64,000 nt of DNA from Oreohelix idahoensis (lineage: Eukaryota > Mollusca > Gastropoda > Stylommatophora > Oreohelicidae). This document shows positions 31,621-43,070 of the stretch, piece by piece (position 1 is the first letter of the stretch; each line of letters starts with the position of its first letter). The notes under the pieces were generated by a model that was not told the DNA's origin, did no database searches, and was given only the letters and a program-made list of their open reading frames with translations. The position numbers and the translations under genes are program-made. The DNA lies in the NCBI GenBank assembly GCA_024509875.1, contig JAMPIV010012247.1, positions 1 through 64,000 on the forward strand, given 5' to 3'.

Positions 31621-32750
31621 ATCTTGGCATTATTGAGTTCAGGCAATACATCATCCAAAGTTGGTAATCTGTAATGCTCCCTCTGCAAAGCCTCATTCAG
31701 GGGTCTATGATCAATGCATATTCTTAAAGAACCATCAGACTTTTCAACAACAGCCATTTGGTTAACCCTTTCAGTCGGTTCCTCTACTGGTATTAATATA
31801 CTTCTGTTCATTAGATTTTGAAGCTCTGACTTTACCTTGCTCTTAAGTGAAAATGGTATTTTTCTGCACAGCAGTGCCTTTGGACGAATATTAGGATCAA
31901 TATGCAACACAGCTTCACCCAGGACACCTAGATGGTTATCAGAGTTATGATCATTATCTGAACTGTCAGTAGCCACCTTAGCAATAAATTTGTTTGTGTT
32001 GACTGTCACAAACTGTAGATCCTGCAGTGTGTTGTTGCCCAGCAAACATGTGAATCTATTTTTCACAACAGTAAACCTTATATTGTGTTTTGTCCCAGTC
32101 TTAGGATTCTCAGCAGTTAATATAACTTCTCCCAGTGGAGTCATCTTAGTACCATTCCACATAACAAGCCTCTGTTTAGTGGGTAACAGTTGTTCTTGCA
32201 TCACAAAGCGTTGACAGATTGTATTCACATCAGCTGCTGTGTCTAACTGAAATTTTACCATTTTTCCATTGACAATGAGTTGTGCAGATGTACAAGCTTT
32301 GCTAGACTTCACACAATTAAGAAAAACTTCAGAATCTTCCACTGACTCTGTGTGAACAGTATGAACTTTCTTGCTTTTAACTTTGAAATGGTTTCTTCCC
32401 CCACAATTTGAACAAAACTTCCCCCATGCAGGACACTTTTTCTTAATTAATAGATGTTTCTGTCCGCAGTAATGACACTCCTTTCTAGGTTCAAAGTACC
32501 CACTGTCAGTGTTACTTTGACAGGCTTTACCAGCAGCATGCCCAGTGTCTCTCTTGGGAGGTTTATGGTTGAGTGATTTTTTCTGTACCTTTTCAACCCT
32601 TGCTTCAGAAGGTTGTACTGTATTACTCATCTCTCTTATGTCGTTTCCAGTTTGCTCGAAGACTCTGCATATGTGAATGGCTTTCTTTAGATCGAGGTCA
32701 GCTTCTCTCAAGAGCTTCTCTTGTAACCTTTTGTTGACAGTAAAGACAAT
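31620..32750 (-). pseudogene. Nucleocapsid, protease and RT start, element F
   Basis: Visible are two zinc-binding segments (CHYCGQKH...C and CSNCGGRNHF), a retropepsin with QLDTAADVNTI (DTA in place of DT/SG), then RT start (VEKSDGSLRICIDHRPLN). An in-frame stop at about 32751 separates it from the capsid part. Confidence 0.85.
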
Positions 32751-33209
32751 TTAGTCTCTTATCATACGATCCTTGTCGTTAAAGTTGCATAAGTCTGCCT
32801 TAGTTCTCAGCTCAGTCAAAAAAGAATTAAAAGGATCTTGAAGAGGTGTGTTCCAGAATCTGAACGTATGTAATACTTCATTGCTTCGTGAGCTACAATG
32901 GTTCTGGAGCAAATCGAGAATTTTAGTAGGATTGGAGTGGTCTCCTTCCTCTGCCAGTTGATCAAAAACTTCAACAGCTTGAGGTCCAGCACAGTGTAGA
33001 ATAATGGCCGCCCGAACAGAATCAGGTTTAGACGTCACCTCTGATGCATGCATGTATAGATCTAACTGTCGTCTCCATTTACGAAATGTGTCTGGTTCGA
33101 CGTTATTTATGTCTAGGCAGGGTGGTAACCGAAATAAGGGCCGTTCTGCCATGACGAAATGTCTAACAATGGTATGCAAGCAATAACCTACCAGTCTGTG
33201 AGTCAGCAC
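32751..33209 (-). pseudogene. Capsid part of Gag, element F
   Basis: Capsid-like domain with FRKWRRQLDLYMHAS, AAIILHCAGPQAVEVFDQL and NSFLTELRTKADLCNF, typical of Mag/K02A2.6-type Gags. It ends at a stop just before the nucleocapsid frame. The true start may be the internal methionine before AERPLFRLPP. Confidence 0.8.
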
Positions 33210-33272
33210 ACGTGTTACAAGATCTTCAGCAGAATAGTTCGAATTCTGTAGAAATAAACACCGCTGCCATCA

Positions 33273-33522
33273 TGTTGATAATTATTGTAGTGTGTAGTAA
33301 ATATTATTAATTATAATGAGACGTGGCTGGCTGTCATACATACTCATTTTACGAAGCATAATCACGAAGGCGAACACACGGAATACATAACGACATGTTT
33401 AATCGACCATCTTAGAAAAACAGGAAGTAGGAAGAAGAAGATGAGCAGAAGAGTTCCCATAAGGGCAAGTAACTCTAGTCGGGAAAACAAAGTATCAGCA
33501 TGGAAACGTATATACATCAACA
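33273..33522 (-). repeat. 5' LTR of element F
   Basis: Partner of 28903-29152; followed outside by the target duplication GGAAA. Confidence 0.95.
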
Positions 33523-33527
33523 GGAAA

Positions 33528-34539
33528 AAAAACTAAGAAATAAATGATTATCTCCAAAAGAACGTTGACAATCGTTCAGCACAGAATATTCACTTGGAGT
33601 GATTTCCCTTTAGCAGTGTTTCGTGGACTGCCACTATTTGAGGTGCCCTACGCACGCGGGTGGGTATTAGTGCCCCTAGATGAATGGAGAGTTACGCCAA
33701 CTAAGGTTTGGCCGCCATTTTCGGCTGAACCCGTATCGCAGGAAAATGGACCCATTCGCGACTTTCAGTCCCAATTTGCATTTTCGTTTAGGCTAACTAC
33801 TAATTTGAAATAAAATTAGCTGCACAAGCATTCATATAAGCAGTGTTGCCACAACTGGGTATTTTTTTACTAGATCTGGGTTTTTTGGCTTCCGTCTGGG
33901 AATTTTTTTTCTTCCAAATCTGCATTAATCTGGGTATATTTGACAATTGACATTTACAATGTATGTATATTCTGTGCACTTAGCATTATACATTATATTT
34001 ATATTATAATTAAATGTAAAAAATTATGTGCTTTATATTTTTTATTCCACTTAAATTTAATTCTTGTTTTTAACCACATCAATGACATTGTTTTTTTACT
34101 CGTTTACATCAACTATCTATTTCCTGTTATGCTGTTAATGGCTGTCATCTACAATACTCAGTCATTTTTGCGATGTGTTTTAAAGTATTCTTTTTAAATT
34201 TTAGACTTAAGCAGATAAACAGCATATTGTTTAATTATATTTTTTTCAAAATATAATTAAAATTAAGATTATAAAATAAGACAATAATATAGAACATTTC
34301 TTGTTAAAATGTAAGAGGTATGACCAAATGAGAATACCAATATTAGATTATTTGCAAGCATCCAACTTACCTATAAATTACAGAAGAGGTGTTGAGAATA
34401 GACAGACCTAGGGAACTGCATAATATAGTCAAACAATATTTAACACGAACACATGTTAATACTTGTATAAAGTGGCTGGAAATGTGAAGGTCTGATGCTG
34501 TTCTTACAATGCATGTGACTTTAAACAGATGAAAGTCAA
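33528..34539. other. Unique sequence, nothing recognised
   Basis: Moderately GC-balanced to 33820, then AT-rich. The 89-codon frame at 33544-33813 has no family signature I recognise. Confidence 0.4.
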
Positions 34540-34549
34540 TTAAATATCT

Positions 34550-35280
34550 TTTTTTTTTTTTTTTTTTTTTTTCCGTACGCCCGGTAATACTCGAGGCGAA
34601 ATCTCAGGTTATTATTAATGTCTAACCTGACATTACCTTTAAGGCGATCTTTGTCCTCTCAAGGCTGTGTGTGGTCCCGGTTGCCGGGTCCTCCCAGCGC
34701 AGTAGAGGCAGTGAGTGGGAACTGTGTCTGTGCCAGACTGCCCTTTTTCGAGGACCTTCGGTCCCGAAAGGATTTTGGCTGGGCGGGCGTCTGGGAGACA
34801 TGGCGAAATGGTTTTATAGCGACAGGAGTAGAGTACACATGAGGGCAAGTTCGGGGCACAGCGGATTGATCTACCGCTTGCTTGTCACATTGATCACAGA
34901 AACAACAATTAAAAGTCTGTTGTACCAATATACGCCGCTAGGTGTGACGGAACAACGGACGATTTCTTGTTGCCCTAATGACGCCGCAAGGTGTTGTGGC
35001 CGAAGACTGCTTGGTCGGTCGGCGGTCAAAGGAATAATAATAATAATAATAACCTGACATTGATTTTACGTGAGTATCCCTTTTTTCTTGTACAGAGACA
35101 GGTGTCCCTCGCCATTCAGGCAAATACTCGCCGATTTCGGAGGTACCCATTAGAGCTGGGTCGGCTCAGGAGCCGCCAATCCCTGGTCGACGACACTCCT
35201 TCAAATGTCCTCGCCAGGTCTCGAGTTAATCCAGTCCAAATCCCGGTAGACGAAAAATCCTCAAATGCCGTCGCCCGGGT
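34550..35280 (-). mobile_element. 731-bp non-autonomous retroposon with poly(A) tail
   Basis: Bounded by a 10-bp target duplication TTAAATATCT (34540-34549 and 35281-35290), with a T-run at the left end that is a poly(A) tail in minus orientation. The body is GC-rich, noncoding, and holds two AATGTCAGGTTA phrases next to (TTA)n. It shares ACCCA...GAGCTGGGT, CTCAGGAGCCG and AATCCCGGT with the SINE at 28591. Long for a SINE; perhaps a SINE dimer or a SINE carrying a LINE-derived tail. Confidence 0.7.
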
Positions 35281-35809
35281 TTAAATATCTGTTAAAGTCC
35301 GTTATATAACTAGAACCACCAGGCCTTTACACCCGTCCACTTTAAGATGATAGGAAACTCTTTACAGAGCGATACAACATGAAGCAATCTGATCATCAGA
35401 AGAAGTCCCCCATCCGACAAGTGTTTCGGCCCAATTACTCCTTTACACTCTAAGGGGGGCGGGCCCACTTGGGTCATGACTCCCAAGCGTCTCAGCTTCC
35501 TGTTGTCTTGTATCGAAAATGAACCCATTTCACTTATGGTAGCTGATCTCATCTCATAATCGAAACCTCTTCTACCCCGTGAAACGAGGTGTAGAGGGGA
35601 CCCAAGTGCGCACTTATGGTAGCAACTTTTAAATCCACAACGCCAGCCGTGGAGGCAATTGTGAAAGTAACAAAGAGAAGACAAATTATTCCGTTCGTTC
35701 CGTCGCCCTTCACAACTAAGGACACACACTGAGACATTAGCGCGCAGTCGACGAGCTGCGCGCCGCAAGCCACTGAAATTCTGTACCTGACACTCCCTAT
35801 AGTATACAT

Positions 35810-36310
35810 CGCCTGTTGCCCCAGAGTCGCAGCTCTTTCACTAGTACACCAAAAAAACTCAGCGTTGTGGACTTAGAAAAATTTTGGTGTTTTCTGTACC
35901 GCAGCGTTTATTGTCACGATTTCCATTGCCCATTGCGGTTGTTCCACAGCCAGCCTGATGCCTTTTCGGCAGTTTCACTAAGCCTCTTCAGTGCCCTTGT
36001 TCTAGACTGTCCCTTCAGTCCCAACAGTTTCAATAAATCATACACTGATGCAGCCACAAGCCCTCTTGCGCCCACTTCAACCGCCATGACCCTTGCACTG
36101 AATCCATCGTTTCTCAGATCCGCGACCAGATCGCTATACTTGGCCGCTTTGAATGAATGTTGCTCGTCTAATCTGGATTCTTACTTACTTACTTACTTAG
36201 TCGTTCCCCTTCTACCGTGAGGTGTAGAGGTAATCTGGATTCAAATGGCTTTAATATTATTCTTGTTCATAGTTTCTTCTTGATTTTGTTTGTTTGATTT
36301 TTTTTTTCTA
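35810..36310 (-). pseudogene. C-terminal fragment of a non-LTR retrotransposon
   Basis: Minus-strand translation gives KYSDLVADLRNDGF, then MAVEVGARGLVAASVYDLL, then KRLSETAEKASGWLW and a stop, a pattern I associate with the C-termini of R2/NeSL-like or related LINE proteins. Sequence to about 35300 downstream is probably its 3' untranslated region. A 50-bp LINE-II tail has inserted at 36181. Confidence 0.55.
36181..36230 (-). mobile_element. Very short LINE-II 3' end insertion
   Basis: Only 50 bp: (TAAG)n tail plus the last 30 bases of LINE-II (compare 40015-40054). A perfect 12-bp duplication TAATCTGGATTC lies at 36169-36180 and 36231-36242. Confidence 0.85.
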
Positions 36311-36508
36311 TTTATTTAACGTATAAGCACAATTGTGATTATTCCTATTTACATTGATTTGACAAATGTGATGCCACTTTCTCATGTCGGCAGTTGTTCA
36401 TATTATTTGGAATTGAAAACAATATATATCCTAATTATAACCCATCAGAGGTTGAACGGGATATTTTTAATTTTTTTTTTCATTAATTAAAAAAAAAAAA
36501 GAAAAAAA

Positions 36509-36735
36509 ATGAGCGATGATGAAGGTACGATAGGTAGTTGTAGCAGCATGACGACACACACGCCACCGCGTAAAACAGTGAAGCCATGGTATCAGCAGGC
36601 TTTTTGTGAGGAATATATTGTTAATATAACCAAGTGAATTCAGACAGCGAACTGAAGGATTGGATAAAGCCAGACTCTGACAATCGCTATGCTGCGATTT
36701 GTACGGTCTGTTCCTGTACATTAACAGTGTTCTGG
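36509..36735 (+). pseudogene. Possible zinc-finger transposase N-terminal fragment
   Basis: Broken frames give VKPWYQQAFCEEYI and SELKDWIKPDSDNRYAAICTVC. The second resembles the start of BED-like domains in hAT or related transposases. Weak. Confidence 0.3.
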
Positions 36736-36739
36736 TGCA

Positions 36740-37205
36740 AATGCAGCTGTTGGATCCAAAGCAAGATACAGACTACCACCTGGCATGCATAATTAATAAA
36801 GCAACTGATATGGAAACTATCAAAATCAAAGCCAGAAAATATATTCAAAAAATATCAAAGAACAGTACTACAGTGCAACAGATGGATCTAAAGGAGAAGA
36901 TAACAAATTAGGGATAGGAATTTATGTTACCATGTGGCAAATGGTGAAATGATATAGTATAACAGATCATACATCTATTTTCACAGCAGAGATGGTCGCA
37001 AATCTTCTCTAACAACCCTCCTCATAAAATGACAATATTAACAGACTCTCAGCTATTCGATACTTCACGAGAATGCAGTAGACCAGACGTAGCAGAAGAG
37101 ATATTAATGGCAAATACTTACTCCATAGGATGTTCGGTTCTAATAGCTTGGATACCTTTGGGGCTATCCATAAAAGACATCCACAGGAGAGGGGGAGGGA
37201 GGGGT
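36740..37205 (+). pseudogene. LINE RNase H fragment (I/Jockey-type)
   Basis: Shifted frames contain ATDGSKGEDNKLGIGIYV, TSIFTAEMVA and ILTDSQ, then LIAWIP, which are the D, E, D and W-P landmarks of a LINE RNase H domain. Several stops. Confidence 0.55.
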
Positions 37206-38164
37206 GTGTAAAAATGTGGACAACTATGGACATGGGGGTGAGGGGTATTTAAGTTGAAAGTGGACGTCCAATTCACAAACTACATGGGGGACCCCAAGAT
37301 GCAACAATAGTGAATGCAGTCAGCGACCCATAGCTTGACTGCTTGCATCAGGACCAGCGAACCAGAGCTGGTCAAGACCGTACTCCACCTCCACGTGGTG
37401 GTCCTGGAAACAGTCTGCAGCAGTGCAGTCTGGCTGAGCGAGTACGGATCGAAATGGGAAGGCAAACCCGGTCCCTAAAAAATGCCGTGCAGAAGTCGGA
37501 CGTGTCGACCGAAAGGTGCATATATCACAGCTTAGGCGCAAACAGACACAACGCAACCACCGTCCTTTTCAGGGCGAACGAGGAAGAAGAAGAAGAAGAA
37601 ACTACATGGCAACTCTCACTCGCATACATACCTATCAAGAGTAACAAACCCACTTATCTTCGAACACTTCTTACTGACCAGCTAAACCCAAATAAACGTT
37701 CTTCGGAATTTGTCCCTCTTGCCAGGCCTTTCAATTCTTCTAGACTCAAAATCTCCAATACGAAGAGGTTTTAACTTCTATTCTCGGGTTCTCTGGAACA
37801 AACAACCTTAGTATTTTAACTCTCTGGGAACCGACATCACAATTATTGTGATTTCATAATTAGATTTTTAAGTTTTAAGTATAGGTAGGTGATTAAAAAC
37901 TTAAGCTTATGTGTTTAATCAAGATCATGTGAAGTGGACGTCCACAAGGGGGGAGGGGTCAGTCAAAAGTGGTCAGAAGAGGTGGAGATGGGGGAGGGGA
38001 GGGTAAAAACATGCCAGAATTTTGTGAACGTCTTTTATGGATGGCCCTTAACATGCAGGCAGAAAGGAAATGAAAAGGCGGATAAAAATGATTATTGGTC
38101 TTTTGCAAGGCTCCTTACTTGCTTTATAATAAAACATACGAACAAATATAAAAATACAGTATGT
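37206..38164. other. Mixed repeat remnants, no gene
   Basis: 37280-37600 reads like a LINE 3' end with a (GAA)n tail. GTGGACGTCCA occurs twice (37260 and 37932). GGGGAGGGG-rich stretches at 37950-38010. No supported coding sequence. Confidence 0.4.
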
Positions 38165-38237
38165 CATCCCTGGCGGGATTCGAACCCGCGACCTCTGGAT
38201 TAGAAGTCCAGCGCGCTATCCACTGCGCTACAGGGAC
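38165..38237 (-). tRNA. tRNA-Arg (anticodon TCT)
   Basis: A 73-base cloverleaf on the minus strand: acceptor GTCCCTG pairing CAGGGAT (one G-U), A-box region TAGCGCAGTGGATAGCGC, anticodon loop CTTCTAA in a CTGGA/TCCAG stem, B box GGTTCGAATCC, discriminator G. A run of five T follows about 10 bases downstream on the minus strand, as expected for Pol III termination. No intron and no A-tail or target duplication, so a gene and not a SINE. It is divergent from SEC62, whose ATG is 283 bases away. Confidence 0.95.
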
Positions 38238-38519
38238 ATACAAGATAATTGTTTGTACTAAGTGTAGCATTCCTAATCCACGTTATCTCCTGTAGTAATT
38301 AAAATTTATTTATGTAGTATGTACACCCTATATTTTCATGCACTATTTCACACTGATTCAAGGTCTCATATACGTGCTATTATGATAACAGAAGCAAAAA
38401 TAGAAATTCCCCCCCCCCTCCATGCAAGGGCTGTTACTCTTACTTAACGAGCATGATAACTTCCGTTTGTGTTGTAAAACTGAAGACGTTGACTAGTGGT
38501 AGAAACTGTCTGTGTAAAT
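38238..38519 (+). promoter_or_regulatory. Intergenic/promoter region between tRNA-Arg and SEC62
   Basis: No TATA box at a convincing position. Must contain the SEC62 transcription start if exon 1 is right. Confidence 0.4.
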
Positions 38520-38561
38520 ATGGCAGAAAAGAAAAAGGGAAAACAGCGAAAAATAGAAGAG
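38520..38561 (+). CDS. SEC62: SEC62 exon 1 (coding part)
   Basis: Encodes the lysine-rich N-terminus MAEKKKGKQRKIEE; animal SEC62 proteins start with a similar basic MAE/SDKKR-type segment. Phase 0 joins directly to exon 2 (AKPSKEE). The donor is GAG|gtttct, a weak match to consensus. SEC62 is the ER membrane subunit that works with SEC61 and SEC63 in post-translational protein import. Assignment depends on the exon 2-4 match and order. Confidence 0.65.
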
Positions 38562-39672
38562 GTTTCTTTCAATTTTAGAACATTGTAGCAAAGCATTATT
38601 AGTAGAAAGTTACGTGTCTTCCCCTCTTTCTTCTTTCCAAACTCGGGTTTTAAACCTAAGACTTTCTCACTGAACTGAAACTGGGGGTTCTAAAATTCAA
38701 ATCAGTTGTTTTAAAAATTGTATTATAACGAAATTTTATAATAGTAGGCCTAATTATAATATTTTTGTTAATTTTATTTGTTTTTCTTGTAAGACACATA
38801 ACTTGTTATTTTAGGCAGACAGTAGGTCTATATATAGTACATAGGCTATACTTATACTATCGAACTGTGTAATGCTAGATCTGATTAAGTGGTTGAAATG
38901 AAGTCGTGTTCTTCGATGTCATCCAAATACGTCATTAGGGTTAGGTTTAGGATTCCTAACCCTTAGGCTACCCATTATTTTTGTGTCCCTGAATTTATTT
39001 TGAAGCCGCATCAAACCCACAGACTACTATTCTTCATTTCAACCACTGTTAGTATGTTTTGTGACAAGTGTTAGAATAATATTTTTTTATTTTACTGTAA
39101 ACTTATTCTTATGGAAAAAATTTGCTCCACTTTGTAGTTATTACATCCCTGAATAGGTTTGGACGTTTCTGTTTTTCTTTTCTTATTCTTAACTATGAGT
39201 CTGACATTTCTCAACTGTTCATCTTTCCCAGACCTTTTCGTGTTGTCTTCAGAAGCTTTGTTTACCAACAACTGACCTTCTAGTCAGTGTTTTTAGTCAG
39301 TTCCTGTGTCATACTTTCTTATACTTTCTATAATTGAAATCTTCTAAAACATGTGGGATTGGTGATTTACAGTCCCTTGCTGTTTCATAGAGCAAATTAA
39401 TTTTTTTTAGATTTTGTTTTCTTCCACATGATACAGGGATACACTTTCATAACCAGCATAATTCACACTGATAAAATAGCATGTCAGTACTGAGGAAGCC
39501 TTCATGGTCTAACAGTTTCAGTATTTGTTCTCTGTGATTAATAATATCATGGTCATGTTTTTGTAATGTATAGTTTCTTACAATATCCTGTCACATTATA
39601 ATGAGTAATCAGGTGCTCAAGGTTACCTGCCATTAGTGCCTGTCCTCCCTAAAATCAAAAGTTATTGTTGAA
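38562..39672 (+). other. SEC62 intron 1, first part
   Basis: AT-rich, without recognisable elements; one TTAGGGTTAGG stretch at 38936. Intron 1 then contains three LINE pieces. Confidence 0.5.
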
Positions 39673-39683
39673 GTTAAGGTTTC

Positions 39684-40054
39684 AGAAATGAGGTATCTGA
39701 GGAAAGTGGTTGAAGTAACAAGAAGAGACATGGTCCGCAACCAGATGATCCGTCAAGGCCTAAAATCCCATCCGCTGCAGACCCAAATAGAACAGTCCCA
39801 ACTAAGATGGTTTGGCCATGTCTGCAGAATGGGAGAAGATCGGCTACCACGACAAGCATGGGAAACAAAGAGTCAGGGATCCAGACCTCCAGGACGACCC
39901 AGAGTCCGCTGGGAGGACAACATTAGACAATCTTTGAAGGACCGAGGACTAGAATGGAACCAGGCCAGGAAGAAGACAGCTGATAGAATGGTCTGGCGCT
40001 CTCTTTTCCAAACCTCTACACCTCACGGTAGAAGGGGAACGACTAAGTAAGTAA
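39684..40054 (+). mobile_element. LINE-II, 5'-truncated copy with 11-bp target duplication
   Basis: 371 bp encoding the C-terminal end (MRYLRKVVEVTRRDM, LRWFGHVCRMGEDRLPRQAW, RWEDNIRQSLKDRGLEW) and ending in a (TAAG)n tail. GTTAAGGTTTC flanks it at 39673-39683 and 40055-40065. It keeps 120 bases before the tail that the long copy (46496-49532) lacks. Confidence 0.92.
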
Positions 40055-40127
40055 GTTAAGGTTTCTTAGAGTTTGCATCCAATTTAAACTGCACCCTATT
40101 AAGGTAATGGAGAGATTATTACTCATC

Positions 40128-40480
40128 TCTGAATAGCATCATACTGAGAATATCGTGGACAGAGAAGAAAACAAATGCCAAAGTATTGACAGCTGCGGGT
40201 ATTAATAGATCACTCATCAAAACCATCAGGAAAAGACAAATGAAATTTATTGGACATGTTAACAGGAGTGGAGGAATTAGTCTTATGTGGGAAAATATCA
40301 GGTAGGAGAGGAAGAGGAAGGCAGAGAAAGATATATGTGGAAAGCTTAAACAACTGGGCAACAAACAACACCATGGGCAACAACAACCTCATAAGACTAT
40401 CAAAAGACAGAGAAGATTGGAGGGTCATGAACGCCAATGTCTGTTCCAGACCAGGCACCTGAAGAAGAAGAATATCATCA
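40128..40480 (+). pseudogene. LINE C-terminal fragment
   Basis: Shifted frames give RILRISWTEKKTNAKVL, KRQMKFIGHVNRSGG and GRRGRGRQRK, then a (GAA)n tail. RTE-like C-terminus, different family from LINE-I to III. Confidence 0.65.
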
Positions 40481-40533
40481 GTTAAGTTTTTTTTTTTTTG
40501 GAGACAGAATTGCATGCCTTCATCATTGTTTAT

Positions 40534-41902
40534 AATAATAATAATAATAACCCCTTCAGTCTTATCTGACTATGGGAATGCACCCCTGAGGTGACAGCCC
40601 TCAGCTGCTTATTTTCTGGTGCGCCTTTCGACGTTTTCTCCTCTCTTCTGCTTTTTGTGTGAGCTTCTTTTTGCCAAATCTGAGGTGGCGCTGTAAGTAG
40701 CTTCACCACTTAGTGCAATCGGCAGCTTCATCCTCCCATGTTCCTGAATCCATGTCCAGTGCCCTCATATCTCTCTTGCACACATCTTTGAACTTCAGCC
40801 GCGATCGTCCAACTGTTCTCTTGCTATCTGCTAATTGTCCATAGAAGATATCCTTCGGGATGCGACCATCTTCCATGCGGCGGACATGGCCAAGCCACTG
40901 TAGTCTGCGCATTCTAAGCAGTATATACATGCTTTGAAGGCCAGCACATGACAACACCTTGACACTTGTCACTTTATCTTTCCACGAGATGCCGAGGATG
41001 TGGCGTAGACACCGTAAATGGAAGGTATTGAGCCTTCTTTCTTGCTTAGCATAGGTTGTTCAGGTCTCGCTGCCATATAGGAGTGTGCTGGTGATGCAGG
41101 CATTATATACTGCAGCTTTGGTCTTCGTTGTGAGTTTGGAGTTTCCCCAAACACGCGATGTGAGGCGGGCAAAGGTAGCTGCAGCTTTGCCAATGTGGCT
41201 TTCAATTTCTGTGTCCAGTGAGAGCTTGTCATTGATGGTAGACCCTAGGTATGTGAAGTGGTGCACCACTGCCAATTCATAGTTATCGATAATGATAACT
41301 GGTGTTGCACCCATATCCTGACTCAGCACATTCGTTTTCTTTAGACTTATTGTGAGGCCAAAGTCCTTGCATCCTTGGGTGTAGCGATTCATCAAGCTCT
41401 GAAGCTCCAGTTGGCTTTGAGTGACGACTGCAGCATCATCAGCGAACAAGAAGTCTCTTATAGTGACCCTTCTGATTTTTGTTTTTGCCTTCAGCCTTGA
41501 AAGATTAAACAGATGGCCATCTGACCTAGTGTGAATGCATATTCCTTCAGTTGCATCTCTAAATGTATGTTTCAAGAGTAAGGCAAAGAAGATCCCGAAG
41601 AGGGTCGGAGCCAGAACACAGCCTTGTTTAACGCCACTTCATATGTCAAAAGGCTGTGATGTGCATCCAGCATATTGGACTGTTCCCTTCATGTTGCCAT
41701 GGAATGACTTTATCATTTCCAGCAGTTTAGCAGGGCAGCCTATTTTCAGGAGGATTTTGAAGAGTCCATCCCTACTAACCAGGTCAAATGCTTTTGTGAG
41801 GTCTATAAAGGTGATATATAAAGGCCTTTTCTTCTCTCTTGATTTTTCCTGAAGCTGGCGAGGGAGAAAAGATCATATCTGTTGTTGATCTACCAGCTCA
41901 GA
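40534..41902 (-). mobile_element. LINE-III (RTE-like), 5'-truncated
   Basis: 1,369 bp with a (TTA)n tail at the left end and a 12-bp duplication ATCATTGTTTAT at 40522-40533 and 41903-41914. It encodes RT from the KAFD region through FLFADDAAVV, the YLGSTINDKLSL thumb and C-terminal RRLQWLGHVRRMEDGR, with in-frame stops. It is the closest relative in the window of the LINE fragment in the inverted-repeat arms. Confidence 0.92.
41060..41575 (-). pseudogene. LINE-III reverse transcriptase segment
   Basis: 171 codons with the catalytic FADD box and RT thumb, up to LLYGSET and a stop. Sequence on both sides continues the protein in other frames. Confidence 0.85.
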
Positions 41903-41914
41903 ATCATTGTTTAT

Positions 41915-42340
41915 TTAATATTATATTAAAGGTTAATTAACAAGTACTCACTGAATGTTTTATTTCTTACACATTTTCATCTTAGTTATGAAAAACAAGA
42001 ATCAGACAGTAAATATTATGAAGACTTATTTTAAAATGTGCTGCATATAAAAACATGTCCATCACATCTCTGTGTGGCAGTATATGTGGGTAATGTGTAC
42101 TTTATATGCTGTCCACTATTTGACTTTGCACAGGCAGATTTTTCCATAAATGTTCAACATTATTGTAATGTTTGCTTTGAAGATACTCTGAATGTGTGTG
42201 CTGGCATATGTGCCTTATTAGAACAAAATAATTGAAAATGTGTTGCTTAAATTAATCTTTACTTTTGGTTTTTAATTTTAATCATATTTGCTGGTTCTTG
42301 TTAAACTGATACTTTGTTTTGGATGAACGTCATTTTTCAG
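41915..42340 (+). other. SEC62 intron 1, end
   Basis: AT-rich, no elements recognised. Ends with the acceptor CATTTTTCAG at 42331-42340. Confidence 0.55.
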
Positions 42341-42443
42341 GCGAAACCTTCAAAGGAGGAATATGCAGTGGCAAAATATTTGCGATTTAACCTGCCAGTG
42401 AGGGATGGAAAGTTGCATGGAATGGAGGTGAAGTGCTTTTTTG
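42341..42443 (+). CDS. SEC62: SEC62 exon 2
   Basis: 103 bases, phase 0 to 1, bounded by TTTTTCAG and GTAAGC. Encodes AKPSKEEYAVAKYLRFN, the most conserved N-terminal block of SEC62 (PSKEE.AVAKYLRFN in animals), then LPVRDGKLHGMEVKCFF. This is the cytosolic N-terminal domain that contacts SEC63 in the known family. Confidence 0.93.
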
Positions 42444-42589
42444 GTAAGCATTATGATTCAAGGGTAAATAAGCTTTTGTGCATTTTTTCCCTTAGTCACA
42501 GAAGTATTTTATTTGTTTATTTCTGTAAATAAAGGTTAGAATTTCCTTTGGCATTCAGCAGAGTTGGTATGAAGCTCTGGATTGTATTA

Positions 42590-43050
42590 TTTCCTTGAGG
42601 TATGGAGTCTGGGACTGTTTTCTTTCACTAGTAAGTTAAGGACTGTATTCTGCCTCAACTGCACATAATGCTGGGCTTTATTTTCTCAGTGATATAAGGA
42701 GTGTGGTACTGTGTTCTGCCACAAATAGTGATGAGATATAGAGCTTGAGGTTGCATTCTGTCAGTGATTTATAAAGCTTGGAGCTGTATTTTATCAGTGA
42801 TATGTAGAGTTCAGGGCTATGTCTGTGATATATTGAGTGCAGGACTAAACTCTGTGTGTCATATATGGAGTGCAGGGCTGTACTCTGTGTGTGATATATG
42901 TTGTGCAGGATTGTACTCTCTGTGTCATAGACGGAGTGTTGGACAGTATTTTTCCACTGGTATGTGGAGCTCGTAACAGTATTCTGCTGCTGATATATTT
43001 AGTACGGGACTGTTGCCAGAGTGTATATAGATATATCACTGGATATTTGA
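42590..43050. repeat. Degenerate 40-bp tandem repeat in SEC62 intron 2
   Basis: Units of the type GATATATGGAGTGCAGGGCTGTACTCTGTGT, better conserved between 42770 and 42960. Frames in this block are repeat artefacts. Confidence 0.7.
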
Positions 43051-43070
43051 CTGCCTGTAAATGACTAGAG

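Larger units (their letters stand above)
28903..33522 (-). mobile_element. LTR retrotransposon F (Ty3/Gypsy, standard order), decayed
   Basis: A 4,620-bp element between 250-bp LTRs that begin TGTTGA and end TCAACA, with target duplication GGAAA at 28898-28902 and 33523-33527. The first base pairs after the 5' LTR give TGATGGCAGCGGTG, with TGGCAGCGGTG as candidate primer site. Order is Gag, two-knuckle nucleocapsid, protease, RT, RNase H, integrase, that is, the usual Ty3/Gypsy order and unlike A, B, D and E. Several frameshifts and a stop make it inactive. The K02A2.6/Mag-like lineage is inferred from the nucleocapsid and RT. Confidence 0.92.

Noticed and set aside
34618..35057. Overlapping frames on both strands in the GC-rich retroposon
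   Set aside because: Typical chance frames in GC-rich noncoding DNA; the element has poly(A) and target duplication.
42764..43064. Cysteine-rich frames in SEC62 intron 2
   Set aside because: Repeat artefact of the degenerate 40-bp tandem array.
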